A stretch of DNA of 54,174 nt from Zygnema cylindricum (GCA_037447655.1 JBBHKE010001613.1:171776-225949); one strand, 5' to 3'. Shown: positions 33,526 through 46,445, counted from the stretch's first letter. Notes: generated by a model not told the origin, from the sequence alone. Program-made: numbers and translations.

Positions 33526-34065
33526 CAGTACACCGTGAATCTCTTATAGTGTTAAGAAATTATTGGCGTAATAAACAAATAGTGTTATTAACGCTATATT
33601 AGGTTTCATGACCTCGAGCCAACAAAACATTAACGTTAATTAACACGCATAACAATAGTTCGGATACACATTCCTATGTTGAAGCCGCCATATTGTTTGT
33701 TCACATCGTCGACGTTTGGACGTGTGAGAACAGGCTCACGCAATTTGCCCCGTCGTTATTTCTACGAACGAAATTTGAGTGCGTTTTCACGGGTCGACGC
33801 CACTCACTTTCCCGTGTTGACAATGTTTGATGTCTCATTTTTTGTAAGTTATTAGTAAACAATGAACTTTTGATAAGAACTGACACATTTTGTACACTAC
33901 AATATTGGGAAATTGGCCAAATTAGTTTAAATTGACGTTAGTTTGTCCGTACCTATGTTAAAATTAAGGAATAACTAATATCATCAATTTTATTTTAGGT
34001 TGGAGTGGTCAAGTTTAGGGGCGCAAGTGTAGTGTTATCAACACTAAGGGATTCACGGTGTAGTG
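33526..34065 (+). mobile_element. CACTA-like MITE, copy
   Basis: It begins CAGTACACCGTGAATC and ends GATTCACGGTGTAGTG, a 16-bp terminal inverted repeat with one change. It is homologous along its length to 30484-30990. The flanks AGC and AAC are a possible imperfect 3-bp duplication. Directly after it a second terminus faces the other way (34068 onward, ACTACACCGTG). Confidence 0.7.
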
Positions 34066-34590
34066 AACTACACCGTGAAATGGTGTTAGTTTAAAGAAAG
34101 ATGGTATAGGGAGTAAAATAGTGTTATTTAGCTAGTAAATTAATTAGAGCTTTCAGATCATACATTAATCAGTCTCTACATTTTCTTTTTCAAAACTCAC
34201 TCTAAAATACGATTTCAAATAATTACCATCGTACTCAGCAAAAGGAAGACATGACATTGCAGGATATTTTCACTATTATTCACGAATTAGCGCGCACGAA
34301 CGCAGCTTTACCTCCTCGATTACCCCGTGATTTTGTTCGAAACTCTGTGACTATTGCGCGTACGAAAACACAAATAACGTACAATGTTCGAGTTGTAATC
34401 TCTAATTTTGTTGTGTGATTAGAACAAAGAGTTTTATAGTTTTATTACGTCGTCGTTTGTCGGTCGTACATGATATTTCGTATGTGCACGTAAGTCGACT
34501 GTGGAATATCGTATATACGTGGCATGTACATCAGATGTGGTATGCCGTGTGTATGCCGGATGTAGGAAATTTTGTGTATGGACAGCGTAA

Positions 34591-35531
34591 GGGTACTTTC
34601 GCATGTGCTAAAGTTACAGTTATTTTATGTCATTTTCCTCCATAACTTAGAAAAAAACGGAAAAATCCGCACCCGTACCAAAAAATTGAAGTTTTCACCG
34701 TACAAGTTGCGTTGCCTTGAAACTTTATATGTATTGCATTTGTCGTCTAGCGCATTTCGACCCACCTTCGCGTCCTTCAAGCTCATGTTCAAACTTTACA
34801 CAAAATACCTTCGAGTGGTGATTATATGTAAAGTTCCATGAGGCGAGCGAATAGGCAGATGTTGTCGCATGTGTCGGAAGTTTTTGACAATTTTTGTGAG
34901 CGGAGTACATAAAAAAAAACCCATTACACGTTTCCAGCATGTGCGTGACTTTTTACCGCGCGCTCTTTTATGTACAGGGGCCGTGGAGGGGGTCTCGACC
35001 AACGGACGCCATTTCGCAAAAGCGAAGTCCATGAAAGCGCCTCTCTCTCTCTCCCTCTCCTACTACCGCGTCTATCTCACAATTCTTGCAATGAAAAACA
35101 TCAATAATGGTATCAAACGAAAGATCTCTAAAAACAATTTCTTTTGACTATCTTTGGGCGTATTTTGATGGCAATTAGAGTGAGAAAAGACTAAAAAACA
35201 AAATCGGGAAACCATGGCGGAAAGTTTTAGAATTTGTGACGTCGACGCTGTCATAATTTGAGCGTGACGTCAAAATGTCACAAACCCTAAACGTCTACAA
35301 TGTCACAAGTAGCTAGACGTCTACAACCGTCACTATTTTGTAAACGTCATCAATTGTCGCGAGTTTTGTGGTCGTCTACAACCGCCACAATTTACACCCA
35401 TGTCTGCATGCGTCACAATCTAAAGTAAGGCTTTCATTTCTTTACATACGAATGCGCTGAAAGTAGTACAGAGAATCTTGGCTAAAAACAAAGTTACAAG
35501 ACTAAAGTTTCGGTTACATGCGAAAGTAGCC
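34591..35531. mobile_element. Harbinger-like MITE, copy 2
   Basis: The ends GGGTACTTTCGCATGT and the complement of GGCTACTTTCGCATGT are flanked by TAA (34588-34590 and 35532-35534). It is in opposite orientation to the copy at 32029. The right part carries repeated GACGTC/ACGTCTACAA motifs shared with 20336-20660 and 22880-23165. Non-coding. Confidence 0.8.
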
Positions 35532-35534
35532 TAA

Positions 35535-37529
35535 GAAAAGGTTCTGTTCTGATGGACCATCGTCCTAAAAAAATGGACGAAAAAAAGGCCTCTTACCTAA
35601 AAAGTATGAGTACAGTACCTAGACGCCATCGCAAGTTTGAGGAAGAACACTCTCGACGATAGGGTTTTGAGGGTTCCAATAAACTTTTAGTTAAAAAGTA
35701 AAAAATTTTCATTGCTAGAAGTAAATCAAAGCATGTGTCATGCATGTCGGCATGTCCGTCCAAGAAATGCACCGATTGTGACGATTCGTTCTTAACTTTG
35801 GAGATAAACTTTTTTTTTTTCTCCTTTCCCATATTTTTTTCCATTTTATTCGACCTTGTCCTTTACGCAAAAAAATAATGATCTGTATTCGACAACCTGT
35901 GATGCAATAAACCTCCTACCGCATTTTCCCACTTCCCCGCTTTTGGGCCTCATGTATGTTGGTCGCGACATGCTACACCATGAATCGTTATTAGTGTTAC
36001 TGTTTTTTTCGTCTCTTTAAATATCTTTTCCCATTACACGCATGTCGGTATTTAGATTTGACGGTTACGATTGAAAGGTAAGATTCTCAGCTTCCGATTG
36101 ACGGTCTTAAATCGAGAATCGGACAAGACTGTACGGAGAAAAGATGTTTTAAGTGGCAAAAAAGTTATTAACCCTAATAGCGATACAGTGTACTGGGTCA
36201 CCCCGGAGATACAGGAAGGTCGGCAAAACTTACATACATGTGTTTCAATTCATCATTTTCTTCGATGTTATTTAGGTTAAGGAGAAATGCAAGTCATTGA
36301 TGGAAAATATTGACGCTTTGGAAGTCGAAAAGCTATATTTTTAAAGCAGAATAAAATGCTGAGCAATAAGAAGTGAAGCAAAAAGGAAAGTAGACTGTAG
36401 AATCAGTAACAGAATAAAAAATGCCACGCTATTAAACCGCTTATAAAGAAAAACACAACCAACATCACATATATTCAATTCCATAAAATTTTACAAATTA
36501 TTTTAAAAACATTACTTTTTGTTCTACCCACACTATTTTTTGTTGTAGCTCGCCTGGCTTAAAGAGCTAAAAATTTACAACACTATCAAAACTAAAGTAT
36601 AGCTTAACTGGATCGCCGAGTTTAACAAAATTTCAGAACGCATCATACTCTCATGATTTCACACTAATTTAAGGAAATTACACTAAAGAAAAAAAAAACT
36701 TTCTAAAAGCATTTGAAGAAAAAACCCTATGCCTTTACTGTGTTTTTGTACAAAATACCATCATTTTTCGATTCATAAGCTGAACCGAAAAATTTTATAC
36801 TTTTTTTTCTAGTCCCTGGAAAGTTTGCTTTCCTTCAAATATACACTGAAGCTTTTAAATATCACTGACTTTTTCACTGGAAAAAAACAGTTTTAATAAC
36901 TTTATGTAGGTCCAGAGGATCCAGAAAATTAAAACCTTTTGGTGGAATTTCGGACTGCATTCTTGTTTTCTTGTGGAGTTTTGAGCACCTGTCCTTCTGG
37001 TTTTAGGGCCATTATGGTCCATTTATGAAAAAGACAAAACCTTATTCGAATAGTAACAGTCACAGGTACTGAAACTGAGAACAGAACTGAGAGTTTTTGC
37101 AACCTTGCAAGCAATTGCAAATTAAAACATCCGGATTTAGCGCCAGCTGGCAGCTTTCTGCGACTCCATTTGAAGGATAAGTACAAAAGCAAGACTTCGC
37201 TCCCTCTCTCCCCCCCCTCCCCCTCCCCCTTCCATCCCCTCTCTCTTTCTCTCCCTATGATTTCAGAATCGGGTAGCGCAGGAAACCTCCACATTTTTTG
37301 TATATATTTCGCTGGAAAAAAGAAACGGACACAAAAAAACTCTTCAGAACCAGACTGCCTGTGCTTCTGATGGACTAACTAAAGGAATTTTTTAAGGATG
37401 CATTTCGTCACCAATCTCGAGAAAGTATGAATCAGTTTCAGCAGCTTTCATAATATTCGTAGTATTTTTGTATTGAATCTGTCCTTTATTCGCAGACCTG
37501 CAGGAAACCAGCAAAAAAAAAAGGAAAGT
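35535..37529. other. Intergenic, no gene recognised
   Basis: AT-rich sequence. A lone CACTA-like terminus (CTACACCATGAATCG) lies near 35972. A pyrimidine-rich stretch lies at 37197-37255. No domain-bearing frame on either strand. Confidence 0.5.
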
Positions 37530-39165
37530 TCAGTCCAGGAAAATCAGATTTCCGGCTGCATAACTTGCAAGTTTGTCAATTCTGTTAACAAAATGTATCA
37601 GACATATTTTAACATTTTGACACTCTAACCTTCCGACATCTGATGACCGAAGCAATGACCTTTTCACAAAATGAAACATTTTGCAGAAATTTACCTGTAT
37701 GTCTTTGTTATTGGAGTCCTTTGGAGAATAGATCGGACGATTATAAATTCTGGAGAGGAGAAGAGGAGGAAGTCGAAGAGGAGGACTTTGAAATCGAGAG
37801 TGAGGCGTTCGAATTGGAGAAGTTGTCCTTCTTTCTGTTCGTCGAGAAGTTCGACCTTCTGGAATAGTTCGAGGAATTGAGACAGGGAGAACGCAACAAT
37901 GCCGTCTTATCCACGGATGAACTGGAATTCAGAAAAAAAAGAAAATGCATTTGTTAGATCTAGACAACAGGCGAGATAAATTTCGAAGGAGATGCCACGA
38001 GACTCAGATTCATATTGAAGCCAAACTTAGAGACAAGAATCAGAATCATCTCTGAAAATGGGTAAACAACAAGAGTGTTGAACCCCCATCTAAAAAATGA
38101 AGTTCCCAGTAGCTTAATTACCATAGGTAAATCTAATCAAATGAACTAGTAAAAAAAATCACTAACTAGATCTTCCTGAAAAAAAATCGCCTCAAAGAAA
38201 CGTAAAAGGGAACCAAAAAAACAAGCGACTTTTCTCAGGTTTTTTCTCAAATTATTGTCTTCTCAAATTTCTTATTTCTCCCTACCTCGAGCCTCTGAAA
38301 GTGTGATTCTTCTCGATGGATCTTGACAGAGCATTCGACGGACGAGATCTTTCGCATCTCCGGAAATTATGGTCCAAGTTCCTCTCTCCATATCTATCAC
38401 TCCTCCTTTGATTTCGTCAAAAACTGCAGATAAAGTGTCGCCTCCAAAAGGAGGAGATCCGCTTAAAAGTACAAAAAGTACGGCTCCAAGAGACCATATA
38501 TCAGCTTCAGGACCATATGAACAATCAATTACTTCTGGAGCCATATAAAACCTGCCATTTTTTTTTTTTTTTTTTACAAAACAGCCACATTAATGTGTTA
38601 GCAACTTTCATTTTCCATGATGTTTTTGAACATCTTTTCATGCATTTTGTGGGTTTTTAATTTTAATAATTCCACAAGCTGAGTAATTAGGGGTATACTA
38701 AATTAGAAAAAGAATGAGCCATTGTTCATCACTTACACTTCAATTCACTCAAAAGAAAAAACAAAAAGAAAAACAAAAAGTAAAACAAGAAGAAAAAGTA
38801 AAAAAAACTGCAAACAAATAAACCCAAACCCAAACAACATTAAAAATCACCCAAAAAAAAAACTCCCTCTTTTTTCTCTTTACTTACTGAGTTCCCACGG
38901 CTTCCGTCAACTTCTCCCCCTTTTTAAAAAACGCCGCGTGTCCAAAATCCGCAAGTTTAATGGAAGTACAAGATTCTCTCGAAGTCATTAAAATATTTTC
39001 CGGCTTCAAATCTCGATGAATTACGCCGCGAGAGTGACAATGTTGCAAAATCGAAATCAATGCTTTACAAACTTGGGCGGCGTCTTTTTCAAAAAAACGT
39101 TCGCGTTTTTCGATTTGTTCGAAGAGATCTCCTCCTTCACACAGTTCCATAATAATGTGGACAGC
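37530..39165 (-). CDS. Paralogous PEPRK-like kinase, N-lobe exon missing
   Basis: Three minus-strand exons join in frame to about 311 residues: 39165-38888, 38551-38286 and 37921-37530. They encode MELCEGGDLFEQI, HRDLKPENIL (catalytic Asp present), DFG in LADFGHAAFF, FYMAPEVIDCSYGPEADIWS and HPWIRRHC, then a basic Ser/Thr/Pro-rich tail. The exon that should carry the glycine loop and ATP lysine is not found between 39165 and about 42.7 kb. The first exon here starts at an acceptor whose phase (0) matches the other kinase, so a first exon once existed. The last intron is shared (phase 1). The middle intron lies ten codons later than in the paralogue, and its acceptor follows a poly-A run instead of pyrimidines. 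It may be a pseudogene. A donor-like CAG/GTAAAT near 37692 could add another exon. Confidence 0.75.
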
Positions 39166-39559
39166 CTGGAATTGGGAGGAAAAGGGAAAAGGGACATTTA
39201 GTCAAGAAAAAAATGGAAATTTGGAAGAAAAAAAAGACTTCGCGAAAGAAAAAACGGAGAGTTAGAAAACATAAAAAGTTTGAAAGAGAAGAATTGGGGA
39301 CTTAGAATGGTTTTTGGAGTTTTAGGGAACGGCGAGGGAGAAAGTTACAAAATAAATCTCGCTAAATATTTGCTATTCTCAGAGAAATAAGAGGGAAATT
39401 TGGAGAGGAAAGCGACAAAAATGTGGGTTTAAGAGTTGCTTATTTTGACAAAATCACGGAATTTTTTTTCAAAATCCTGCCAGTAAATGATTGTTTTAAT
39501 GTTACTTCTCAACTCCTCTTCTTTGTCCCGACCTTCCTATCAATTCTTGATCGTCAGCA

Positions 39560-39930
39560 TGTCCCTAATCCCCCGCTCGCTCTTCCTCCAGCCCTGCTCC
39601 CTCCTATACTCCCCGCATCCCCCCGGGCCGACCCGTTCCCTCGCCGCCGCCCGGATCCTGTGCCCCCGTGGTCACGTGCCGAGGTGGCAGATGGCGCGGC
39701 CGCCGGAAGGCGGGCAGGGGGGGAGGGGGCCAGAACCGGGGGGCGTTCGAGGGGGAGGGGAGAGGGGAGGGACCGGGTCGGAGGGGTCGAGGGGGGAGGG
39801 GAGGGGAGAGGATGGAGGAGAGGGGGGAGGGAGGGGGGGGGAGAGGGAGAGAGGGGGAGGGGGATGGGGGGAATGTGGGGGAAATGGCGGGGAAGAGAAT
39901 CGGCCTCAGTCCTCCGAAGCAATTCGGATA
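39560..39930. other. G-rich purine island
   Basis: The plus strand is dominated by GGGAGGG-type runs with many G-triplets, suited to G-quadruplexes. Proline-rich minus and glycine-rich plus frames arise from this composition and show no domain. Confidence 0.7.
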
Positions 39931-39959
39931 GGAGAGAGGGAGGGGAAAATTTAGAATGA

Positions 39960-42240
39960 TGGGGGTGAAGGGAAGATTTATGGGGAAAACGGTCGGCTTG
40001 ACCGTGCAAGTGGCTGCTCGGTATTGTAGTTCGCGCTGACGTCACGCGTAGCGCATCGAAAATACCGCCCGCGGGCAGATTTCTAAAAAGTCGGCATCAA
40101 ATGATGTACTTTTTGGACTTTGCGTACGTAACAGTACTGTACTGACGATCTTCACACGTGCGTCGAGGACATGCGAGTGGGTCTGCCACCTGTGAAAGAA
40201 AGACGCACATGGATCCTGTCGGTGGAGGAGTTCGGCGGGCGTGCGAGGATTTCGGAAACCATTCAATAACTGGATGTTTGGCACGTGCGGAAGCCAGCTG
40301 CGTAGTTTGGAAGGTTCTCCGGGCGTACTTGCATGTAGCACGCGAAAGAAAATCCGTACGGTGGTTCTATGCCAGTTGCGGCTCTGTTTTTTGTAGTGGT
40401 TGGCGCCACGTGAAGGTCGTACACCATTTATGAATGCCTCAACTGGGGGACACGTGTGCCAGAAGATCGTACGAAAGGAAGTAAGACTTTGACCGAGCGA
40501 AATAGGCGAAAAACCCCTGTTGAGGAATTTGTCGTTCCGTACAAAAATAACGACCCATTGAGGAACGTCTAATGTACTTTCAAGATTGTCAGAATCTCGA
40601 CGAATGGAATAAACGACAAATGAGTGAGATTCTCCATCGGACTTTGTCCAAAGAAGAGATTTGCTGAAAATACGCTGTTCTATGGTGTGTTAGAACAAAT
40701 CCTCCTAGCTGCTAAAAGCATGACAGCCTGTCGCCAGCCTCCAAGTTCTTTGTTCCTTCGTCGTTCTTATACTATTCATTTTTGGAACTAACGTAAGCTT
40801 TCTAAAAGCGCCAGCACTGAGGTTGTTCACGTGATGTGACAGAACATTTACAGCGCAACATGGAAACCCTAGCCGATCCACTGAATTTTACTGGTTGTCG
40901 GCAACATGGAACAGATCCTGTCGTACACGATGACCATAAAGTCATAATCAGTTCTAGCCTTTGGTCGAAAAGGACAACGGGTTGCTTAAAGAAGATATTC
41001 CAGCATCAAATAAAATATCCGACCCTCAGAAAACTTTAGCGAACGTACCAATATGCGACACGTGTGATGGCTCTCAAAATTCACAACCGAGATCAGCCGC
41101 CAAATTCAGCCAATCGCCAAAATTGTCTCGGTTTTCAAGTCATCCTTTGGCAGATTGCGAGAGTTTTACAAATCGCTAACGTTGCAACTTGTGCAATATC
41201 CACACGAAAGAAGTCTGGATAAAACTTTTGGCGTGTAGTGTGCACGGGTGGGAGACTGTCAGACCGGACGAATCAGAGAAAGAGTTTACAAGCGTGAATT
41301 TCCTTCAGCACGTGCCAATAAATGCTATTTCGTACAATACTTCGTTTCTTGCGAATGTTTCCGTTAGGTCACTCCTACACCGCGAATCGTTATTAGTGTC
41401 AAAGTTGAAATAGTATTGAAGAAAATATACAGTCATTGACGCTAATTAGGATTTTGAGAGTTTAAAAAAAAAAGGTTTATGTTAATTTCGGCGTTCACGC
41501 TAATTTGGGAACAGCCAAAAATGGAACATATTCCGTACGATTGTCTACATTAATATATGTATCCGTACAAAATATTAAAAAATGTACGACGTCGCCAAAT
41601 TAAGTATCCGTACCGGTCAGCCTAATTTACGGCGGTTATGTGTCAACGCTATACCGCGAAACGTAAAATTTAATTCCAATGTTTTCCTGTTTAACATTAA
41701 CAGAATGGCTATTGCGCCACGCCGTTTCTTCGTGTAAGTTGGACGCATGTACGTTGTTCCGTTCGTCCATGTCTTATGTATTCTAATAACGTCACTTTTG
41801 GGTAGTTTTATTAGAGTTAAGTATGTTAATATGTGTCTTAATTGTAATAAGTGTGTTCCCTTGTTTGTCTTTCAAACGTCTCGCCTGTATTAACGTCAAC
41901 GTTGTGCTCTATTAGAGAAAACGTTGACACTAAAATAACCAAAAAGTACATACTTATCAACCAAATGATCAATCACGTAACGTCATTGGTCGCCCAAAAT
42001 TACACGTGTCCAAGTTTTTATCCATGCAAACATTATGGGATTTTAACAATAGAAAAAACCACGCCTATCTTACTCGTTGCCTTTCTAAGAAAGACCCGTA
42101 AATTTAGTGGACGCAAATTTTAAAACTTCCCCGCTAATCAAAATATTTGACTGTGAAACATAATATTTGACTTAAAATTTTGAATGTTCAAACTTTGGTG
42201 AAGGTTTTCCCTCATTTTTTTCACAAGAGCTTCTTTTCCC
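39960..42240. other. Intergenic, no gene recognised
   Basis: No domain-bearing frame on either strand. A CACTA-like terminus (CTACACCGCGAATCG, then TTATTAGTGTCAAAG) at about 41368 suggests a further decayed copy of the family at 33526. Its far end was not found. Confidence 0.5.
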
Positions 42241-42690
42241 CTCCTATATATACTCGCCGTTAACTCCAACAATGGTACTCTTTTCTCTCCTTTTGCATCT
42301 ACCTTTGTTGTTGCCTCTTTGTTTCGTTGCTTCCCATTTATCTTTTACCAATAGCCGTGGTTATTTTGAGAAAATATGTCGCCCATTACCATATTTTTTC
42401 ATGCAAAAACCAGAGCTCCCGCTGAAATTTTCCCACCTCCGGTTGAGGGGGAGATGAAGTGGGGCGAGAGAGAGGAAGAGGGAGAGGCAAGTGAAGGGAT
42501 GGGATCACAAAACGATGGCACCCTAATTGAGGGGGGTGCGGCCGATTTCGGCTCACCCCCAAAATCACCTCCGGACTCAATGTCAAACTCACCGCGTGTG
42601 GAACACGGTATCATCTCGGTGGTGAGACGCAAACTCCAACACATGTTGACAAAGGCTGCACACGTTTGTGTGATCAACTAGATGATCGCG
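42241..42690 (+). other. Uncharacterised open frame after a TATA-like box
   Basis: CTATATATA at about 42245 is followed by an open frame at 42376-42681 (about 101 codons) rich in Glu, Pro and Ser, which I do not recognise. It precedes the decayed DNA transposon by some 0.3 kb. It could be an upstream exon of it or chance. Confidence 0.25.
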
Positions 42691-43029
42691 GATTGTAATA
42701 CAAACGGAAAAGATTGCCTTCTCCCAAGGACCTTCAACAAGTTTCCAAAACACTTTACGGGGGATTATAATACAAGTAAGAAATAAAACCTTTTAATCTT
42801 ACCTTATACAAATTTGTATGGTTGCTTACATTGCGTGTATGAGTATATTATTCGCTTATAAAGTGGTATTATGTTTACCTCTACCTTTATGTGTGCGTTT
42901 GGATTTCTCTTTTTTTTCCTCTCCCCCCCCCCCTTTTAATGTCGCTATGTTGGATCCTCGTGCACTGTTGCCAAATACCGACGACTTTGCATGGGCATAA
43001 TTTTGCGACAAATGGAAAGTTTCCAGTTT

Positions 43030-43735
43030 GGCGACGACGATGTGTCGTCGCCCCTCATCCTATCATACTGATATTGTTAGCAGGCGGCCACATTGGAGCA
43101 TCGGCGCGTGGTTGGAGAAATCGACTTGTCGACGACAATTCGTCGTCGCCACAACGATGGAAGTTTTAAACTATAAAAACGTGCATAATTCAATTTTTTG
43201 TTATTAGTTAGTACATTAAATATGAACCTTCATAGAGTCGACAACCCTTTGTCGTTGCCTATTTGTTCGAATCGCGGAATCATTGAACCACGTGACTTTT
43301 TAATTCAGTTTCGTTGTCACACTGTTGGATTATCCAAAAGCATTAGGGACGCGGCGATTTTCTTGTGTCGCGGACCACTCACTATGTAAGTATATTTTGA
43401 ATGATGTTGCCCCTATTGGAATTTACTAAACAATGAACCTCGTGACATCCTAAATACGTTTTGTCGTCACACTGTTGGAATGTTCATAATGTTTAGAGTC
43501 GCGACGACTTTGTGCCGTCACGGACAATACAATATGTAAGTATATTTTGAACGCATCTATTACATGAAAACCTCATACTCTATTTCTTCGTTAAACTAAT
43601 CATTTTTAGGGTTTACTTTCTTATTCTCTTTTTGTACACAGCCTCTTCTTTTTCATTTTTTGATCACGTGTGACTAATATCCTTGGAGGGCAACAGCCAA
43701 GTATATAGGCGACAGCGTAGTGTCTTGCCGTATTG
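43030..43735. repeat. Cluster of GC-rich palindromes, left of transposase
   Basis: Repeated imperfect palindromes share the arms GCGACGAC/GTCGTCGC: 43030-43052 (perfect 9-bp arms), 43130-43148 (7-bp arms), and weaker ones near 43225, 43310-43375, 43455-43530 and 43708-43745. They face a similar cluster at 46742-47248, as subterminal repeats would. Confidence 0.7.
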
Positions 43736-44360
43736 TCGTCGCTATCCTCCACTACCTCGACGTAATCAACGACGTCAGCCAAGAATAGAAAGGGAAGAGG
43801 TATGAGGGAAATAGATGCCCTGGAAACCGTTATAGGAGTGAGGGGTACCGCAGAGGAATTAGCAAGAGAAAGGGAGGCGGCCACCTTGCTACCCATCGGT
43901 TGGGTGCCCCTGGAGGGGAGGGGATATGGAAGGGAGGTGAGTGAAAGGGAGGAAAACGGTGAATCGGTAGATGAGAGGAGGGAGGAGGTGATAGAAAGTG
44001 AGGTGAGTAGGGAAGATAAAATTACAATAGAAGATGAGGGTGGAAAAGCGGTATTGCGTGTAGAAGAGGGGGAAAGGAGGCGACGGTAGAAGAGGCTGCG
44101 GGAAGTGAGGCACGGGAAAAGGTAGACAAAAAATGTAGGAGAATAAATAATATTTTTTGATGAGGGCGATGAGGAGGAAAAAGGCGAGGGTTTTAAAGAA
44201 GAGAAATTGTTGAATGAGGAGAGGGAGGGGAAGACGGCATTGGGAGAGGAACGAAAGGGAAAGAAGGCGATGATCGAAGAGGGTGGGGGGAGTGAGGTTA
44301 GGGGGAGATTAGGTAGAAAAAGGAGGATAATAAAAAAAAATCATAGGGTTTTGTGAGACC

Positions 44361-46445
44361 GTGGAGGAGGAAGGAGTGGGGGAGGAGGCGACGGTCGAGG
44401 AGGGTGGGGGAAGTGATCAACGGAGAAGGATAGCTAGGAAGAGGGAGATAGCAAAGGGTAAGCGGAAGGTGAATGATAGAAAAGACGACCTATATGTCCC
44501 CTCAACTTCAGGTAGCAACGAGAGCATCGAGGATGGCGAAGAGCCGCCGGAAGACAAGCCCATCCCCGAAATTTTGTAACCCACGGACATTGCGGTGTGG
44601 AAGAACGAGGATGATCCCATCATCGAGGACGAGCAAACTCCGGATAGTGAGGAAAAGCAACATGAGGAGGAATTCGATGACGACAACGACGTGTTCGGGG
44701 CGCCTCCCATGCCGAATAGGGAAAGAGCCATTGTAATCACTCCTTCGCATCCTCATCCTCCATACCCGGTTGAGCATCCGGATTGGAATTTTCCTCCTCC
44801 CCCGAAAGAGGAGGAAATGGACAGTTTTGTCCCTCGACCCGAACATTATCTTCCGGTTGCCGAATGGCCGAAATATTGGAGGTATGGTGAACCGCGACCC
44901 CTAAACACGGACACGAATCCCTTTTCGCAAAATCTCGATATCCCCCTCGATGTCACCGCACATCCAACATGGCTTTTTATCTCGGAGAAAGAGGAGAACC
45001 TCAAAAAAACTGTAGGGTATCACATGGGAGTGTTAAAACGGGGATTTCTATCGGGTAAGCTTCGTACTTTTATACAATTCATTGCTTGTGTTGTAATGTA
45101 TGCTACATGGATCGATGCCCCTACCATAATACTTACTTGTGTTGTTTTTTTTTTACATTCGTATGTGTTATTGTGATATTAGCACGCTACAACAAAGATC
45201 TAGTCGAAAAACATGGACGAGACCCATGTCATTGTAAATATGGATAACACGAAGACATTGGGTTTTCGCATGGACTACATGGTTAAATACCCGGACGTTG
45301 CGAGAGGCGGAGAGTCGATGACTTTGATGGTTCGACTCACGGGCGGAGTGAACGCCTAAATTGAATCTCCTATGTTAATCTTCGCCAACAAGCTCCGTAA
45401 TTACCCAATAAAGGGCATCCACGATGACATATCAAGTGTTTTTCCTTCCCTGTGTGTATTTTTCCTCGTAAATATTGACGCTAATATCTTCCTCATTCTC
45501 CCTTGTCTTCCACACAAAAAATAATAATTTTGGGTATTTGTGTTGTTTATAGTGCTTCTTCCCCATCCCCTTCTCGCCCTCTCTCTCCCTCCTCACTCAT
45601 TATCTTTCCCCCCCTCTCTTCCACTCCCTGTACTTCTCGCCTCTTTCCCTCTCCCTTTCCCTCACCGTCCCACTCTCTTATTCTCCCTATGCAATATGCA
45701 TCTCCCCTCTATGTAACTCCCTCCCTCTCTCTCTTTTGTAGGAGTTTGTTATCGTAACGGGCCTAAAGGTTGGAATGACAAGATGATCTTCTCACAATGG
45801 ATGGCTGAGCCGAGGTCATACCAACGAGATCCTGATGGGCGAGAAAAGGTTATTTTTGTGGGCAATTGTGGCGGGCACAATATGTTCGAGGAGTTGAACA
45901 CCCCTATACTCGCAAAAAAAACAACCCTCCACTTTTTCCCACCGTGTGCAACACATCTAGTGCAACCCGCCAATTCATTTGTAATCTCAAAAATAAAATA
46001 GATATGGTCGAGAAAATGAGAAGATTGGAAAATGAAGGGGATAGAGAGCCACAAGTGGTCCTTACCTAGGGGCCAAAAATGGTCGGGTAAGTTAGTTGGA
46101 CCGGGGAAATCATTTTAATTAAAGTTGGCACGCGATTTAAATCGCGAGGTGAACGAAATGAAGGACAAAAATGACATAGGGTATGCACGGAATGCGATGA
46201 TCCAATGTGGATTGTCATTAAAGGATGGGTAATGGGAGGAGAGTATGCTTACGCAAGATTTGCAAGTGATAATCATGAAATGGCGAAACCATTTCAAGGG
46301 CGACGAGGTGTCACCTCCTTCAGCTCCCGCACGGGATTTACTCCAACTTTTTCGAGAGGTCGACATTCAAGAGGATGAAGCTAGTCATGTCAAAGAATTA
46401 GAGGAATACACTGATTTTGAGGCACTTTATAAAAAGGTGGTTTAA
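44361..46445 (+). pseudogene. DDE_1-type transposase, decayed, at least three exons
   Basis: An acidic N-terminal part (KKR-type basic patch, DDLYVPSTSG, VWKNEDD...DEQTPDSEEK, then AEWPKYWRYGEPRPLN) runs to a donor at 45055. After an intron (45055-45182) a frame from 45213 reads VIVNMDNTKTLGFRMDY, then ESMTLMVRLTGG, a stop, and IESPMLIFANKLRNYPIKG. A second intron (45436-45741) keeps the frame into GPKGWNDKMIFSQWM, EKVIFVGNCGGHN and HFFPPCATHLVQPANSFV. This follows the DDE_1 superfamily: the last motif corresponds to PPHTTHLLQPLD. The second catalytic Asp appears replaced by Asn. A C-terminal frame ends at 46445. In-frame stops (44577, about 45356) and frameshifts mean it is dead. An acidic frame at 43802-44089 may be part of it. 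Confidence 0.7.

Noticed and set aside
37741-37950. Ser-rich minus-strand ORF as a separate gene
   Set aside because: The adjacent frame across the same bases continues the second kinase (HPWIRRHC) with correct splice phase, so this frame is a shadow.
39423-40045. Gly/Arg-rich and Pro-rich ORFs on both strands
   Set aside because: Composition artefact of the G-rich island. No domain or start context.
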